NCBI RefSeq assembly: GCF_036711975.1 | Contig: NC_091973.1 | Span: 186,001 to 250,000 of the forward strand | Direction: 5' to 3' | Origin: Onthophagus taurus | Taxonomy: Eukaryota > Arthropoda > Insecta > Coleoptera > Scarabaeidae | Length of the DNA stretch: 64,000 bases | Shown here: positions 15,037 to 24,970 of the stretch, one piece after another | Numbering within the stretch: position 1 is the stretch's first letter | Layout: each line of letters opens with the position of its first letter | The notes under the pieces: generated by a model | What the model was told of the DNA's origin: nothing | The model's database searches: none | The model's input: the letters and a program-made list of their open reading frames with translations, nothing else | Made by a program: the position numbers and the translations under genes

Positions 15037-17494
15037 ATTGGGGAAGTAAGATAATCCTCTCCATGTGGCCAAGCCAAAAGCTACACGGAGAGAATGTCGG
15101 AGGAGAATCCGGTAAGTAGAGTAAGGTAAGGTAAGGTATTGATATTAATTTAATTAAGATTAATAAATATTACCGGCCAATCTGGGCATAAACCAGGTGC
15201 TACCGCGTCAACTAACGCCCCAACGGCTTTTCCACTATTCCAATCGGTGGTAAAATTACTTATGGGTAAATCGGGTACTTTGCTTTGGATCCAATTCATT
15301 AATCTTTGTTTTGGCGTTGGGCCTTGTCCACCGTTTTGTTGATCGTCTTCGCCTTCCCACATCGGAAGCGAGATGGAATAGTGTAAAATTAACGTCCATA
15401 TTAACCCTAATATTAATTTTAATTTGCAATCGACGATGTGTGTTGAATCTAAAAATTATAATAATACAAAAAATTGAACAATAAATTGCAATAAATATCG
15501 TGTAAATTTTATTTTTAACCGATGACGGAAAGGCAATAAATCTTACATGTTATCGATGTGGAATTTATGTCGTAAGATAATGAATTAGCAGTTATTATTA
15601 AAAATATATAATAATAATAAACCTACGCGAAGTTAGCCCCCAATTAGATAAAATTTTGAATGTAAAAAGAAAAATAAAACAAATCGTGGCGTTTTTTATA
15701 TGACGAACAATACTTATGGCGGCCGACGTTTTTGAAGTCGGCCGAGATTATTTATTATATCACGAACAATACTTGGGATACCGTGTTTGAAATTTATGGA
15801 AGAAATAATCACGGCAGACGTCGAAGACGTCGGCCGCCCTAAGTATTGTTCATGATACTTAAGAATTCTTAAGAATTAAATGTGGTACAGCTTTTATATT
15901 AAAATATTTTTCTAACTAAATTAATTTTTGGGAAAGAATTGAGTTTTGCGAGAATCGATTTTGATAATAATCAAGTAAGGCCCTTAAAAATATGAACGTA
16001 TAAAGAAAACGAGAAACTATTACAAGGTCGCATTACATCATCGCCAGACGGTGAAGGCGAAAAATGTTTCATCTCGTATTCACCGACGTGACAAAAACAA
16101 AAGGAACGAACGTGATTCTTGGAGAACTGACGTCATCCATTCCATGACACTATGTCATATAGGTGGAGAATCTCAAAAACCGATGATGTCATCGCCTCAT
16201 TTTAAAGAAATTCTTTCCTTATCTAACTGATTACTCCGGAATTTTAAGTTAAACCATGTTTAGAGAAAAAAAGAGTTGCTTTGAAGAATTACACCATAAA
16301 ATAAAGGCTTTTTATTTCTATTTTTTGTGGGTTACGTAAAACATTTTAAAGCAAAACCGGCTTTGGTGTAAACTATATATGGCAAGAGCAAGGTATATTG
16401 TTAAATTTGCAATCTAGACGTGGCCGTTCTTAAAACGGACTTAAATTTCTGTGCCACATTCGAGATCGTTCACCTGTGCGAACGGGGCGCATACCGCACT
16501 TTTTACTTTTGCTTTTATTCTATCGCCAATGCAAGCGCAAGCGCGTAACCAAAAGGATAAAAAATCTTAAAAAAAGAAAGAAAAAAAAAGCGATAAGGTT
16601 TTTGCGATAAAGAAAAAACCTCAATACGCGGAAGTTTTTGGTTTTGTTTATTTCCTCGATTTTTTAGAATTTAATTGATAACAAATTTTAATCGAATCTT
16701 ATTGGTTGTAGACTAAACTTTACAAGATATGAATTTATTTCTCCTTTCAAAACGAGGTAAATGTACTGATGTTTTGTAAACACGTTTGGGGACCTCTGTA
16801 TTTGTTGATATCATCGTTATTTTTGTACGCCGTTTCCAGTCGACTAATTAATTTTTTTTTTCACAATCGGTTTAACTCTAATTAACGAACAAGTGTTATA
16901 TATATATATTAATTTTTTTATTTGCTTTACGTGTTTTTCTTGGTTTTAAAAAACATAATGCGGGTAAGTGCAAATAGAACGTGGCATTTAGATCGAATCG
17001 AACGGTTTCGAACGTTACCTTTTACCAAGATTATCAAAAATAAATATTGAAATTTTCTTATCTCCACATAGAATTATTGAGAATTTTTTTGAAATAAAAA
17101 TATTTTTGTTAAAATTTTTAAACTTACCTATATTAACAATACGGATACCCTCGTCATCTTGTAAAAATTTTAACGCAACGGATACATTTTCCAATTTCTG
17201 AGATCTAAACGATGGTTTCTTGTTAAATTTGCCCATTTTCCGGCCGGAAAGTACTTCGATCAGCGTGATCAGTCGAAGACCATCGCTGAGGTCTGTTTCC
17301 AAGTTGCCGATATGTTTTTCGACGGTCTTCAGGTGTTCGTTGGCCCATCTCGTAAACGTGTTCTGTTGTATTTTCTTCCACTGCGCGTCTTCGGCCAACT
17401 CGCGCTCCGTAGCCACCATTTCGTCTTCTTCGACCTCCGCGAACTCATCTACATGACGAGAATCCAAGACCTGATCCGATACTACTCCCTCCAT
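3156..17494 (-). CDS. cher: Filamin (actin cross-linker), full length
   Basis: Eighteen exons in transcript order: 17494-17128, 15448-15174, 14670-14465, 14210-13831, 13723-13353, 13302-12521, 12257-12016, 11938-11372, 11155-10206, 10149-9982, 9727-9597, 9545-9407, 7858-7663, 6425-5166, 5105-4866, 4580-4161, 3825-3403, 3340-3156. Phases agree at every junction and give 2433 residues. The N-terminus holds two calponin-homology domains ([34 protein letters not shown]), the actin-binding region. About twenty immunoglobulin-like filamin repeats follow (signatures [23 protein letters not shown]). Exon 13 replaces a repeat with a Thr/Gln-rich hinge (TQTQTQTQ). The C-terminal repeat, used for dimerisation in the family, is present. 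Known role: cross-links cortical actin, binds membrane receptors and senses tension. The symbol is the Drosophila name (cheerio). The start is the first Met before the CH domain. Confidence 0.95.
3867..4143. mobile_element. MITE-like element with CAGTG termini in a filamin intron
   Basis: The ends read CAGTGTTTGCCAACAGTCAG and, inverted, CTGACTTTTTGGCAAACACT, with TA on both sides (3865-3866 and 4144-4145). This is the pattern of Tc1/mariner-derived non-autonomous elements. The interior shares a string near 4031 (CTTCAATTTAACATACATAT) with the element at 35920-36096. No transposase frame is visible. Confidence 0.7.
6692..6923 (-). CDS. cher: Alternative first coding exon for a short filamin isoform
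   Basis: An ATG at 6923 opens a 77-residue frame (begins [20 protein letters not shown]). It ends at 6692 with one spare G before a consensus donor (CAAAG|GTAAAA). Exon 13 of the long form also ends with one spare G, so this exon can join exon 14 (6425) in the same frame. The product would carry only the C-terminal filamin repeats. Drosophila filamin is known to make a short form of about 90 kDa from the 3' half of the gene; that this exon starts the equivalent is my inference. I recognise no domain in the 77 residues. A GC-richer stretch at 6925-7020 could be its promoter. Confidence 0.6.
7859..9406. other. Large filamin intron before the hinge exon
   Basis: This 1.5-kb intron is AT-rich. 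I see no exon-like stretch, RNA gene or recognisable transposon in it. Its position upstream of the hinge exon makes it a possible site for internal promoter sequences of short filamin forms, but no specific motif supports that. Confidence 0.4.
12367..12485. repeat. Fold-back repeat of the GGCCGACGTC family
   Basis: The strings CGGCCGACGTCTTTGAAGTC and GGCCGAGATTATTTCTTCCA are shared with copies at 15705-15851 and 31900-32040. Inner inverted arms ATTTCTTCCATAAACTT and AAGTTTATGGAAGAAAC are visible. It lies in the filamin intron between exons 6 and 7. Confidence 0.65.
14841..15110. repeat. Duplicated hairpin flanking an AT microsatellite
   Basis: At 14841-14912 the arms GGCCTCTCCTCC and GGAGGAGAGGCC enclose inner arms around AAGCCAAAAGCCACATGGAG. 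A diverged second copy lies at about 15052-15110 (CCATGTGGCCAAGCCAAAAG and GTCGGAGGAGAATCC). Between them is a TA-dinucleotide run at 14986-15034. It sits in the filamin intron between exons 2 and 3 and has no coding potential. Confidence 0.65.
15705..15851. mobile_element. Fold-back MITE-like element, intron 1 of filamin
   Basis: The termini are near-perfect inverted repeats: GAACAATACTTATGGCGGCC on the left, and the right end read backwards is GAACAATACTTAGGGCGGCC. Next to these lies GACGT...GAAGTCGGCCGAGATTATT, the core shared with the copies at 12367 and 31900. The left terminal string recurs inside the element at about 15762. No open frame is present. The remainder of this intron (to 17127) shows no coding signal. 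Confidence 0.7.
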
Positions 17495-19698
17495 ACTATG
17501 TGTTTATTCCACCAATCGCGTTTGCTTCGAATTTCTTAAAAACCAACAACGTTTAATCGATTTATTATATATTTACACATTACTAAACTTATAATTATTG
17601 CGTTTGCTCACATTTCTCAACTTATTTACTTTTTTGTTACTTAGTACTATTTAATATCCTCCTTAATTGCTTAGTTAATTGCTTAATTACAATAAGTAAG
17701 TAAGAAGAGAGAATGAAGTCATTACATTCAACATAAACATCACTCCCGATAAAAAAACCTTATTTGCGATCTTAAATAAACTTGAGTAAGAATACATAAA
17801 ATATTTCCGATGAAAACTTCTTGCTACAAAAAGGAAACCACACCCCAGATAAAAAGTTGCGAAAAAAGGAAAAAAACTGATAACATTTTAAAACAATTTT
17901 CAAAATCACCTTGATCTATTGTTTCTTAATCTATTTTTAAATTGATTTGGACTGATATCAAAAATTGTTTCTTTTATTTAACCAATCGTTTTTACCTCGA
18001 AAGTAATGACAAAGTAGTAGATTTTGGGTTGTTCTTAAATGGTAAAGTTTTCGACCTTTTCTGTTTTTCGCTATGACTAAGAATCAAAAAATATCTATAT
18101 GATACATTAAATGTAAAGACTTACCTCGGACTGAAATTAAAAATGAAATTTCGATATTTTCACAAATATACGAATATCTGGCACATTGTGGAGAAATTAT
18201 CTTTTTTTAATATAGAATGCCGTGAAATGTATTAAAGAATACACCGTGTGTTGTACACCTCTAGAATGCTAAAGATATATGCGGGCTAATAATAGCGCGA
18301 ACACGTAGTGCGAGTGTTGTTTATAGAATGTTCTTCCAGTCACTTCTTTACTTAAGTTCGTTCTTTTTTATCCCAACCCGAGCACTTGGTAGTAATACTT
18401 ATTTTTTTCTTACCAATAGCACGTTGGTTAAACCACCCTACCATTCTCATTCTGTTTTGAAATTAACTATTTTTGACGCGACTTAACGTCAGCGCAAGCG
18501 CAAACACTTCTTCGTGCACTGTAAACGACGATTAAGCACGATTCAAATGTTTATTCACAATCGGTATTATTCGGTTTTAAGAAACCACCATGCATTTTTC
18601 TTTTACAACTAAAAAAAATCATCAAAATAAATCATTAAAATAAATTATTAAAAGAAAAACTTATTTTTTGCAATTTTTTTTGCGATTTTACCCCAAAACC
18701 TAGATTATCGAGGAATTGTTCTTACATTAAAGGGATTTTGATAACATCTGCTTTAGTGGAATAAACTTTCTTATTGTGCAATCGATTACCTAAAAAGGAA
18801 TCGGTTTGGTCTCACTTATATTGCGTAAATTATGTACATGTAAGGAAGTGAATGTGGGTTTATATCCAAATGAAGGATTTTTGGTAAAATTTTTTTGAAA
18901 TGCGTTTAAGACGTTTTTGCGCGCATTATTAATTTGATAATTATTTTAGGTTCATGTTACACTAAGAATTGCTTAAATACGCAATTGGTTGCCATCGTAA
19001 CACAATTACAGTTAACCAATTGCAATTTTTGTAAATAATTTCTCAATAGTTTTTGCAAAATGGTTAGAATTTTTGCTGATAATAATTTTAAAGTCAAAAA
19101 ATATATTTTTTTGTATTATTTTTTCTTTGGATTCTAGTTACCAGATAATTTGAAAAGTATTAATCTGCTCTATTAACAACTCTCCTTATCATTTAAATAA
19201 GGAGACGCACAGCTAAACCTGAATGTTTCTAGTTCTAACACTAGACCTAGAACTACAACTAGAAACATTTGAGAGAAAATAATTTTTTTAACAATATCTG
19301 TTAATCGGTTAATTTCGTATCTCGTGTCCATTAATTTTCCTCATATCTTATTAAATCTTATCATATTTTATTAACTTTCATTAAATTTAAGTGATGACCT
19401 AAATAATAATTTTTTTTTCTTCTAATATAGATGAAATAAATAATTAAATCTGATTGTTCTTTTTTTCAATACTGACTCATATACAATGTATGCAAAATAG
19501 ATTTATGCAAATAAAAATTGGACACGCTGTACGAATTTGAAACGTCAAAATAATCGGTCAGCTTTACGGGATAAACAATTTTACAATTTAACCGGAAGTT
19601 GAACAAAGGAGATGCAGGAAGTAATGTGATACATGGTCGCACGGTTCTACAAATAATTTGTACAGTAACCGCGTTAATGTTGCAATGTGTTTATTAAA
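17495..19698. other. Upstream region of filamin and of the esterase-like gene
   Basis: Divergent intergenic region of 2.2 kb with no convincing exon. The filamin 5' UTR must start in it; an acceptor-like AG just before the ATG suggests an upstream non-coding exon that I could not place. GCGCAAGCGC near 18490 recurs in filamin intron 1 near 16535 and may be a regulatory motif. Confidence 0.4.
19210..19270. repeat. Palindromic ACTAGAAACATT element
   Basis: AGCTAAACCTGAATGTTTCT and, after a linker of CTAGACCTAGAAC type, ACTAGAAACATTTGAGAG. The two half-arms face outward, unlike the inward arms of full copies. Confidence 0.65.
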
Positions 19699-21853
19699 AT
19701 GTTAAAGATACTCGTGTTTCACTTTGCTTTTGTGTATTCTCAATATTCAACTGATCGGCGGCCAACTATGCAAATAAAGCAAGGAACTATTACCGGTGTA
19801 AGTAAAGGTGGTGTTGTAAAAATTTCGATTTTTAACCTTTTTTGTTAGATTAAGTTGTACGGTGAAGATTTAAAAGTAGTAGATGCTTTCTTAGGAATAC
19901 CGTACGCATCTCCACCAATAAATTATTTAAGATTTGCACCACCAAAAAAACATTTAGGTTGGAATAGAACTTTCGAAGCCACCGAATATGCTTCCCAATG
20001 TCCTCAATTACCCATCTCGAATAAATATAACGAGGATTGTTTGCGTTTGAACGTTTGGGCGCCTGCGAATGCCATCAAAACAGGTCCAAAATCAGTGGTG
20101 ATTTTCATCGAAGGAATCGAATTCCAAAAATCATCCGGAACTCCTATTTCGGGTCAAGATTTGGCCATGGAAGACGTTATTGTCGTTTCAATAAACTACA
20201 GGTTGAACGTTTTTGGATTTCTTTGTTTGGGAATACCGGAAGCTCGTGGAAATTTGGGGTTATTAGATCAATATCTAGGCATATTATGGGTTAAAGAAAA
20301 TATTAAATATTTTGGGGGCGATCCAGAAAAAATTACGTTGTTTGGGTATTCAGCTGGAGCTGCCAGTGTAATGCTTCATGTAACATCACCAAGAACTTTA
20401 GGTAAACAAATAATAAAAAAATTAATAATTTTCATCAAAGAATAATAATATCCTCTGGTTTTATCGACTTGACATATCTCAGAAGATCTTTTTCTAACAC
20501 TAAATCTAGATCTTGAAACATTCTGGTTTAGCCGTCTTGAGAGACGTTCGGTTAAATCCGAATGTTTCTAGTATTAGGTTAACGTTTTAATTTTAAGGTT
20601 TATATCAAAGAATAATAATATCTTCTGGAAGCCCTTTATCGCCTTGGCATATCTCAGAAGATCCTTTTGCACCCAGCAAAAAATTAGCCAACATTTTAGG
20701 ATGTTACAACAAAGATCCCAAAATCGTTTTGAAATGTCTTCAATCAAAAAGTGTTTATGATATTTTAAAATCTTACGAAAATTACGTCAAGGTACAATAA
20801 AAGTTATATTAAAATTATTTTTTTATCAAACAAATATTTTTTAGATGGGAAATCCACTATTTTTACCAATCGTAGATGATTTTCTCCCAGAAAACGATAA
20901 ATATTTGCCGAAAAGTGCAGAAATAGCATTACAACACGACACCAAACAACAAGTTCCCATAATGGTTGGGATTTCGAGAAAAATTTCAGACTTTCAGTAC
21001 AATAAATGGCACGATTTATCAAATCAAGGTATCCTACAGTTACAACAACACATCGATCACGTTGAAATCCCCGAAATTATTCGAAAATATAAATTAAACA
21101 CAAACAATAAAGTACATATTATGGAACTTTTAAAATGGAGGTTTATTTCGTCGAGTCAAAGTCATCTTCAGCTGCTATTAAAACAATTAAAAGATTTAGA
21201 TTTTGAGGCGAAAATCGAAGCACCTCTTTATTCACTTTTAGCAACGTTGGAAATGTCTCATATCGGCCCGTTGTATGTTTACTATTTGAATGATTTAGGA
21301 ATTCATTTAAATACGACAAACGCAACGATTACGTCTGATATGTTATTGTTATTTGGGCCGTTGCTATTCAGTCAGTTAGGAAAGAGAAGACTGACCAATA
21401 AAGAATATCGACTTAGCGTTCAAGTAAAGAGTGCTTTTAAAAATTTTATTATTTTTGGAGATCCAACTCCAACACATGAAAACGAATGGAAACGATACAC
21501 ATCAAACGATCATTACGTGGAAACTTTCCAACCAAACATTTTTAAACAAGAAGATGACATTATTGATAGAAATAGGAGGATATCTTTTTGGTTAAATTTG
21601 TTACCCGTTATTTCTCAAAGAGATCAAGTTATTACGACTAGCCCAAAAGAATTTTCTGGATTAGGTAAAAAATCCCAAAGAAATATTCCCAATAATTTTG
21701 TTTTGTGTTTAAGATCCAACAGCAAGTTTTAAGCATGCCATTTACACTTTGGTGGGGTTAGTCATAGCTTTGCTTATCTTATTGGGAATTTGTATTATTA
21801 TATTAAAGAAAAAATACAAAGAAGAGCATAGAAATTTCCATATGGGTTATTAA
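19699..21853 (+). CDS. Carboxylesterase-like transmembrane protein, probably inactive
   Basis: Five exons: 19699-19797, 19849-20401, 20598-20791, 20845-21664, 21714-21853, giving 601 residues. A short hydrophobic signal peptide (MLKILVFHFAFVYS) precedes an alpha/beta-hydrolase domain with the family marks AFLGIPYASPP and EDCLRLNVWAP. The nucleophile elbow GYSAGAAS keeps its serine. The oxyanion-hole HGGGF position reads IEGIEF, the acidic residue after G-x-x-x-x-E is lost (GISRKISDF), and the usual catalytic His position reads TITSDMLLLFG. A single helix (LVGLVIALLILLGICIIIL) and a tail of about 15 residues follow, so topology is type I. This fits the cholinesterase-like adhesion molecules (neuroligin, gliotactin, glutactin relatives) in outline, but I cannot assign an orthologue. 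Parts of exon 3 and of the 3' end are duplicated next to palindromic elements. Confidence 0.8.
20430..20495 (+). pseudogene. Decayed duplicate of the start of esterase exon 3
   Basis: TCAAAGAATAATAATATC, then ACATATCTCAGAAGAT, repeat the opening of exon 3 (20604-20661) with substitutions and a small deletion that breaks the frame. It lies inside intron 2. The copy is followed directly by a palindromic element at 20514-20571, and the intact exon lies beyond that. Confidence 0.75.
20514..20571. repeat. Palindromic ACTAGAAACATT element between exon copies
   Basis: TGAAACATTCTGGTTTAGCC, centre GTCTTGAGAGACG, then GGTTAAATCCGAATGTTTCT. It separates the decayed and intact copies of esterase exon 3. 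Confidence 0.75.
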
Positions 21854-21987
21854 TTTTTTAAATAGGATTTAATGAAGTGTTATTTTAGTTGAGTAACTTG
21901 TTATTTTCAATAAAAACGTTATGATAGTTTAATTGCATAATAAACATTATGGATATTTGTAAAATACCATTGTTTTAATAGTACTGC

Positions 21988-22020
21988 GTTAAGGCTAAAC
22001 CCTAATGTTTCTAGTTCTAG
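21988..22020. repeat. Half palindromic element after the esterase 3' end
   Basis: TTAAGGCTAAACCCTAATGT followed by TTCTAGTTCTAG is the right arm of the element. A much more degraded form (TTAGGTTAATCTGAATTGTT) follows the second copy of the 3' end near 22170. Confidence 0.65.
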
Positions 22021-22030
22021 ATTTAGTGTT

Positions 22031-22175
22031 AAAAGTATAGAAATTTCCATATGGGTTATTAAGTTGCCTAACTTGTTGCGTTAAATAAAAAGGTTATGTT
22101 AGTTTGGTTGCATAATAAATCTTATGAATATTTGTAAAACACTATTGTTTTAATGCTACTGTTAGGTTAATCTGA
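22031..22175 (+). repeat. Second copy of the esterase 3' end
   Basis: The string TAGAAATTTCCATATGGG plus the stop codon and the 3' UTR of the esterase (21829-21987) occurs again here with substitutions and a deletion of about 35 bases. Both copies keep an AATAAA-type signal (near 21910 and 22085). The copy carries no complete exon. It fills most of the gap to the succinyl-CoA ligase gene. Confidence 0.8.
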
Positions 22176-22365
22176 ATTGTTCAAAAACTCAATCAAGGCT
22201 TATCTTAAAACCTATTGAAATATAAAATTACAAAATGGCCACGTCTTAGTTGATAACAGTATCCGTTATCGTTAGATGTCTACGTAATGGTAGGCAAAAT
22301 AACATTCAGTTGACCGGTGAACTTTGGTTCTTAGTTTTCGTTTGGTTTCAACGCTTAGCGAAAAA

Positions 22366-24970
22366 ATGTCATCCCTCTGGTCCACTTTAAAGCGAACAAC
22401 CAAAAGTTTAAATGTCGCTAAAGTAAGAATATAAACAAAATCCTATTTATTTTAGTACCTAATAACTAACCTCACTTTTTTTGATCTCATTAGAGGCAAG
22501 TCAGATTTTTAAACTTGCTCGAATTCCAAAGCAAGAATTTGTTGAGAAATAGCGGTGTGGCTGTTCAAAATTTTTGTTTAGTTGATGAAAAATCTTCAAG
22601 TGAATTTGAAAATTTTAGTAAGTTAATAATACTAAATTAATTTTATTATTAATAATAATATTAACTTTATTAACACTATCATTAGAACTAACACTAAACC
22701 TAGAACTAGAAACATTCAGGTTTAGCCTTGCGTCTTGATACTTGACTTCAATAAAAATATACTACAACCTAATGCTGAATAACAACTAAAACTAGACCTA
22801 ATACTAACACTAGTACTAACACAAGACCTGGTATTAGAAACATTCGGGTTTAGCCTTGCGTTTTTCAAGACGGCTAAATCCAAATGTTTCTAGTGCCAAC
22901 ACAAGACCTAGAACTAGAAACATTCGGATTTAGCCGTCTTGAGAGTTTTCGGCTAAACCCGAATGTTTCTAGTTCTAACACAAGACCCGGAACTAGAAAC
23001 ATTCGGGTTTAGCCTTGCGTCTCTCAAGACGGCTAAATCCGAATGTTTCTAGTTCCAACACAAGACCTAGAAACATTTGGGTTTAGCCGTCTTGAGAGAC
23101 GTTCGGCTAAACCCAAATGTTCCTAGTTCTAGATCTGGTTCTAGGTTTAATATTAGAACTAGAAAGATTCAGGTTTAGCCGTCTTGAAAGGCATATGGCA
23201 AAACTTATATTAATTAATTTTAATATAATAATATATTTTATTTACTAGAAACATTCGGGTTTAACCTTGCGTCTCTCAAGACGGCTAAATCCAAATGTTT
23301 CTAGTTCCAACACAAGACCTAGAAACATTTGGGTTTAGCCGTCTTGAGAGACGTTCGGCTAAACCCAAATGTTCCTAGTTCTAGATCTGGTTCTAGGTTT
23401 AATATTAGAACTAGAAAGATTCAGGTTTAGCCGTCTTGAAAGGCATATGGCAAAACTTATATTAATTAATTTTAATATAATAATATATTTTATTTACTAG
23501 AAACATTCGGGTTTAACCTTGCGTCTCTCAAGACGGCTAAATCCAAATGTTTCTAGTTCCAACACAAGACCTAGAAACATTTGGGTTTAGCCGTCTTGAG
23601 AGACGTTTGGCTAAACCCAAATGTTCCTAGTTCTGGATCTGGTTCTAGGTTTAATATTAGAACTAGAAAGATTCAGGTTTAGCCGTCTTGAAAGGCATAT
23701 GGCAAAACTTATATTAATTAATTTTAATATAATAATATATTTTATTTACTATAGATGCAAAAGAATATGTAGTTAAAGCACAAATCTTAGCCGGTGGTCG
23801 AGGTAAAGGTCATTTCGACAATGGTTTTAAAGGTGGAGTTCAACTGACTACCGAGTAATTCCCTAAAATAATTAAATATATCCAATAAAATAGAAACTTT
23901 TTAGTCGCAACATCGTTAAGGATTACGTTTCAAAAATGTTGGGGCATAACTTAATCACCAAACAAACCCCAAAACAAGGAATTCCAGTTAAACAAGTTAT
24001 GATAGCCGAGAGTGTGAATATCACGAAAGAAACTTACATTTGCATATTAATGGATCGAACTTATAACGGACCTGTGATTATTGCTTCCCCCGCTGGAGGA
24101 ATGGATATTGAGGGTGTTGCTGAAAAGACTCCAGAATTAATCAAAAAAGTTCCAATAGATATCCATCAAGGTAAATTTATAATAATAAAATTAAAATGTA
24201 ATCATTTTTTTTTGTACAAACAGGTGTAACTGATAAAATAGCAGATGATTTGGCAGCGTTTTTAGAATTTAAAGGCGAACCGAAGAAGAAAGCAGCTGAA
24301 GAAATAAAAAAGATTTGGGAAATGTTTAAAAAAGTTGATGCGACCCAATTAGAAATTAATCCTTTAGCGGAAACGGATCAAGGATTAGTAATTTCCGTCG
24401 ATGCCAAGGTCAACTTTGATGATAACGCCAAATTTCGACAAAAAGATGTTTTCTCTTTAGAGGATCACTCCGAAACCGATCCTAGAGAAGTTGAGGCTGC
24501 TAAATATAACTTAAATTATATTGGAATGGATGGAAATATTGGGTAAGAATTTTCCAATAATAATTACAATTTAAAAAATTTTTTTATTTATTAGTTGCAT
24601 GGTAAATGGTGCTGGTTTAGCAATGGCAACAATGGATATAATAAAATTACATGGCGGCGAACCCGCGAATTTCTTAGACGTAGGCGGAAGTGTCCAAGAA
24701 AATCAAGTACGCGCAGCTTTCAATATATTAACTTCCGATCCAAAAGTGAAATCAATTTTTGTTAACGTTTTTGGGGGCATCGTGAATTGCGCCGTTATCG
24801 CAAAAGGCATAGTCGCTGCATCCAAAGACTTAAAGATCCCTCTCATCGTCCGATTAGAAGGCACCAACGTAGCCGAGGCAAAGAAAATTATCAGAGAATC
24901 AGGATTAAATATCCAAGCATCCGACGATTTCGATGAAGCTGCTAAAAAAGCTGTGGCCAGTGCCAAATAA
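22366..24970 (+). CDS. SUCLG2: Succinyl-CoA ligase beta subunit, GDP-forming type, mitochondrial
   Basis: Six exons: 22366-22422, 22494-22617, 23755-23854, 23905-24170, 24224-24542, 24595-24970; 413 residues. The N-terminus is rich in Lys, Ser and Thr without acids ([19 protein letters not shown]), as in mitochondrial presequences. The mature part begins [13 protein letters not shown]. It holds the ATP-grasp segment with [16 protein letters not shown], the metal-site region ([25 protein letters not shown]) and the CoA-ligase domain ([50 protein letters not shown]). The enzyme pairs with the alpha subunit to convert succinyl-CoA to succinate with nucleotide triphosphate formation in the citric acid cycle. 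GDP rather than ADP type is inferred from resemblance ([25 protein letters not shown]). Intron 2 holds the largest palindrome array. Confidence 0.93.
22685..23754. repeat. Palindrome array with three 252-bp tandem units
   Basis: Alternating inverted arms (ACTAGAAACATTCGGGTTTA and GGCTAAACCCGAATGTTTCT), joined by linkers of the type AACACAAGACCTAGAAC, fill most of intron 2. From 22992 the sequence is organised in three nearly identical 252-bp units: 22992-23243, 23244-23495 and 23496-23747. Each unit holds two hairpins, a half hairpin and an AT-rich stretch ending TTTTATTTACT. That stretch is the pyrimidine-rich end of the intron, so the last unit runs into the true acceptor at 23754. Only a few substitutions separate the units, so the amplification is recent. 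Confidence 0.9.

Noticed and set aside
18110-18145. A possible six-base exon of filamin (acceptor TTAATTTCAG and donor GAGGTAAGTC) on the minus strand
   Set aside because: A six-base exon cannot be supported from sequence alone; chance arrangement is likely.
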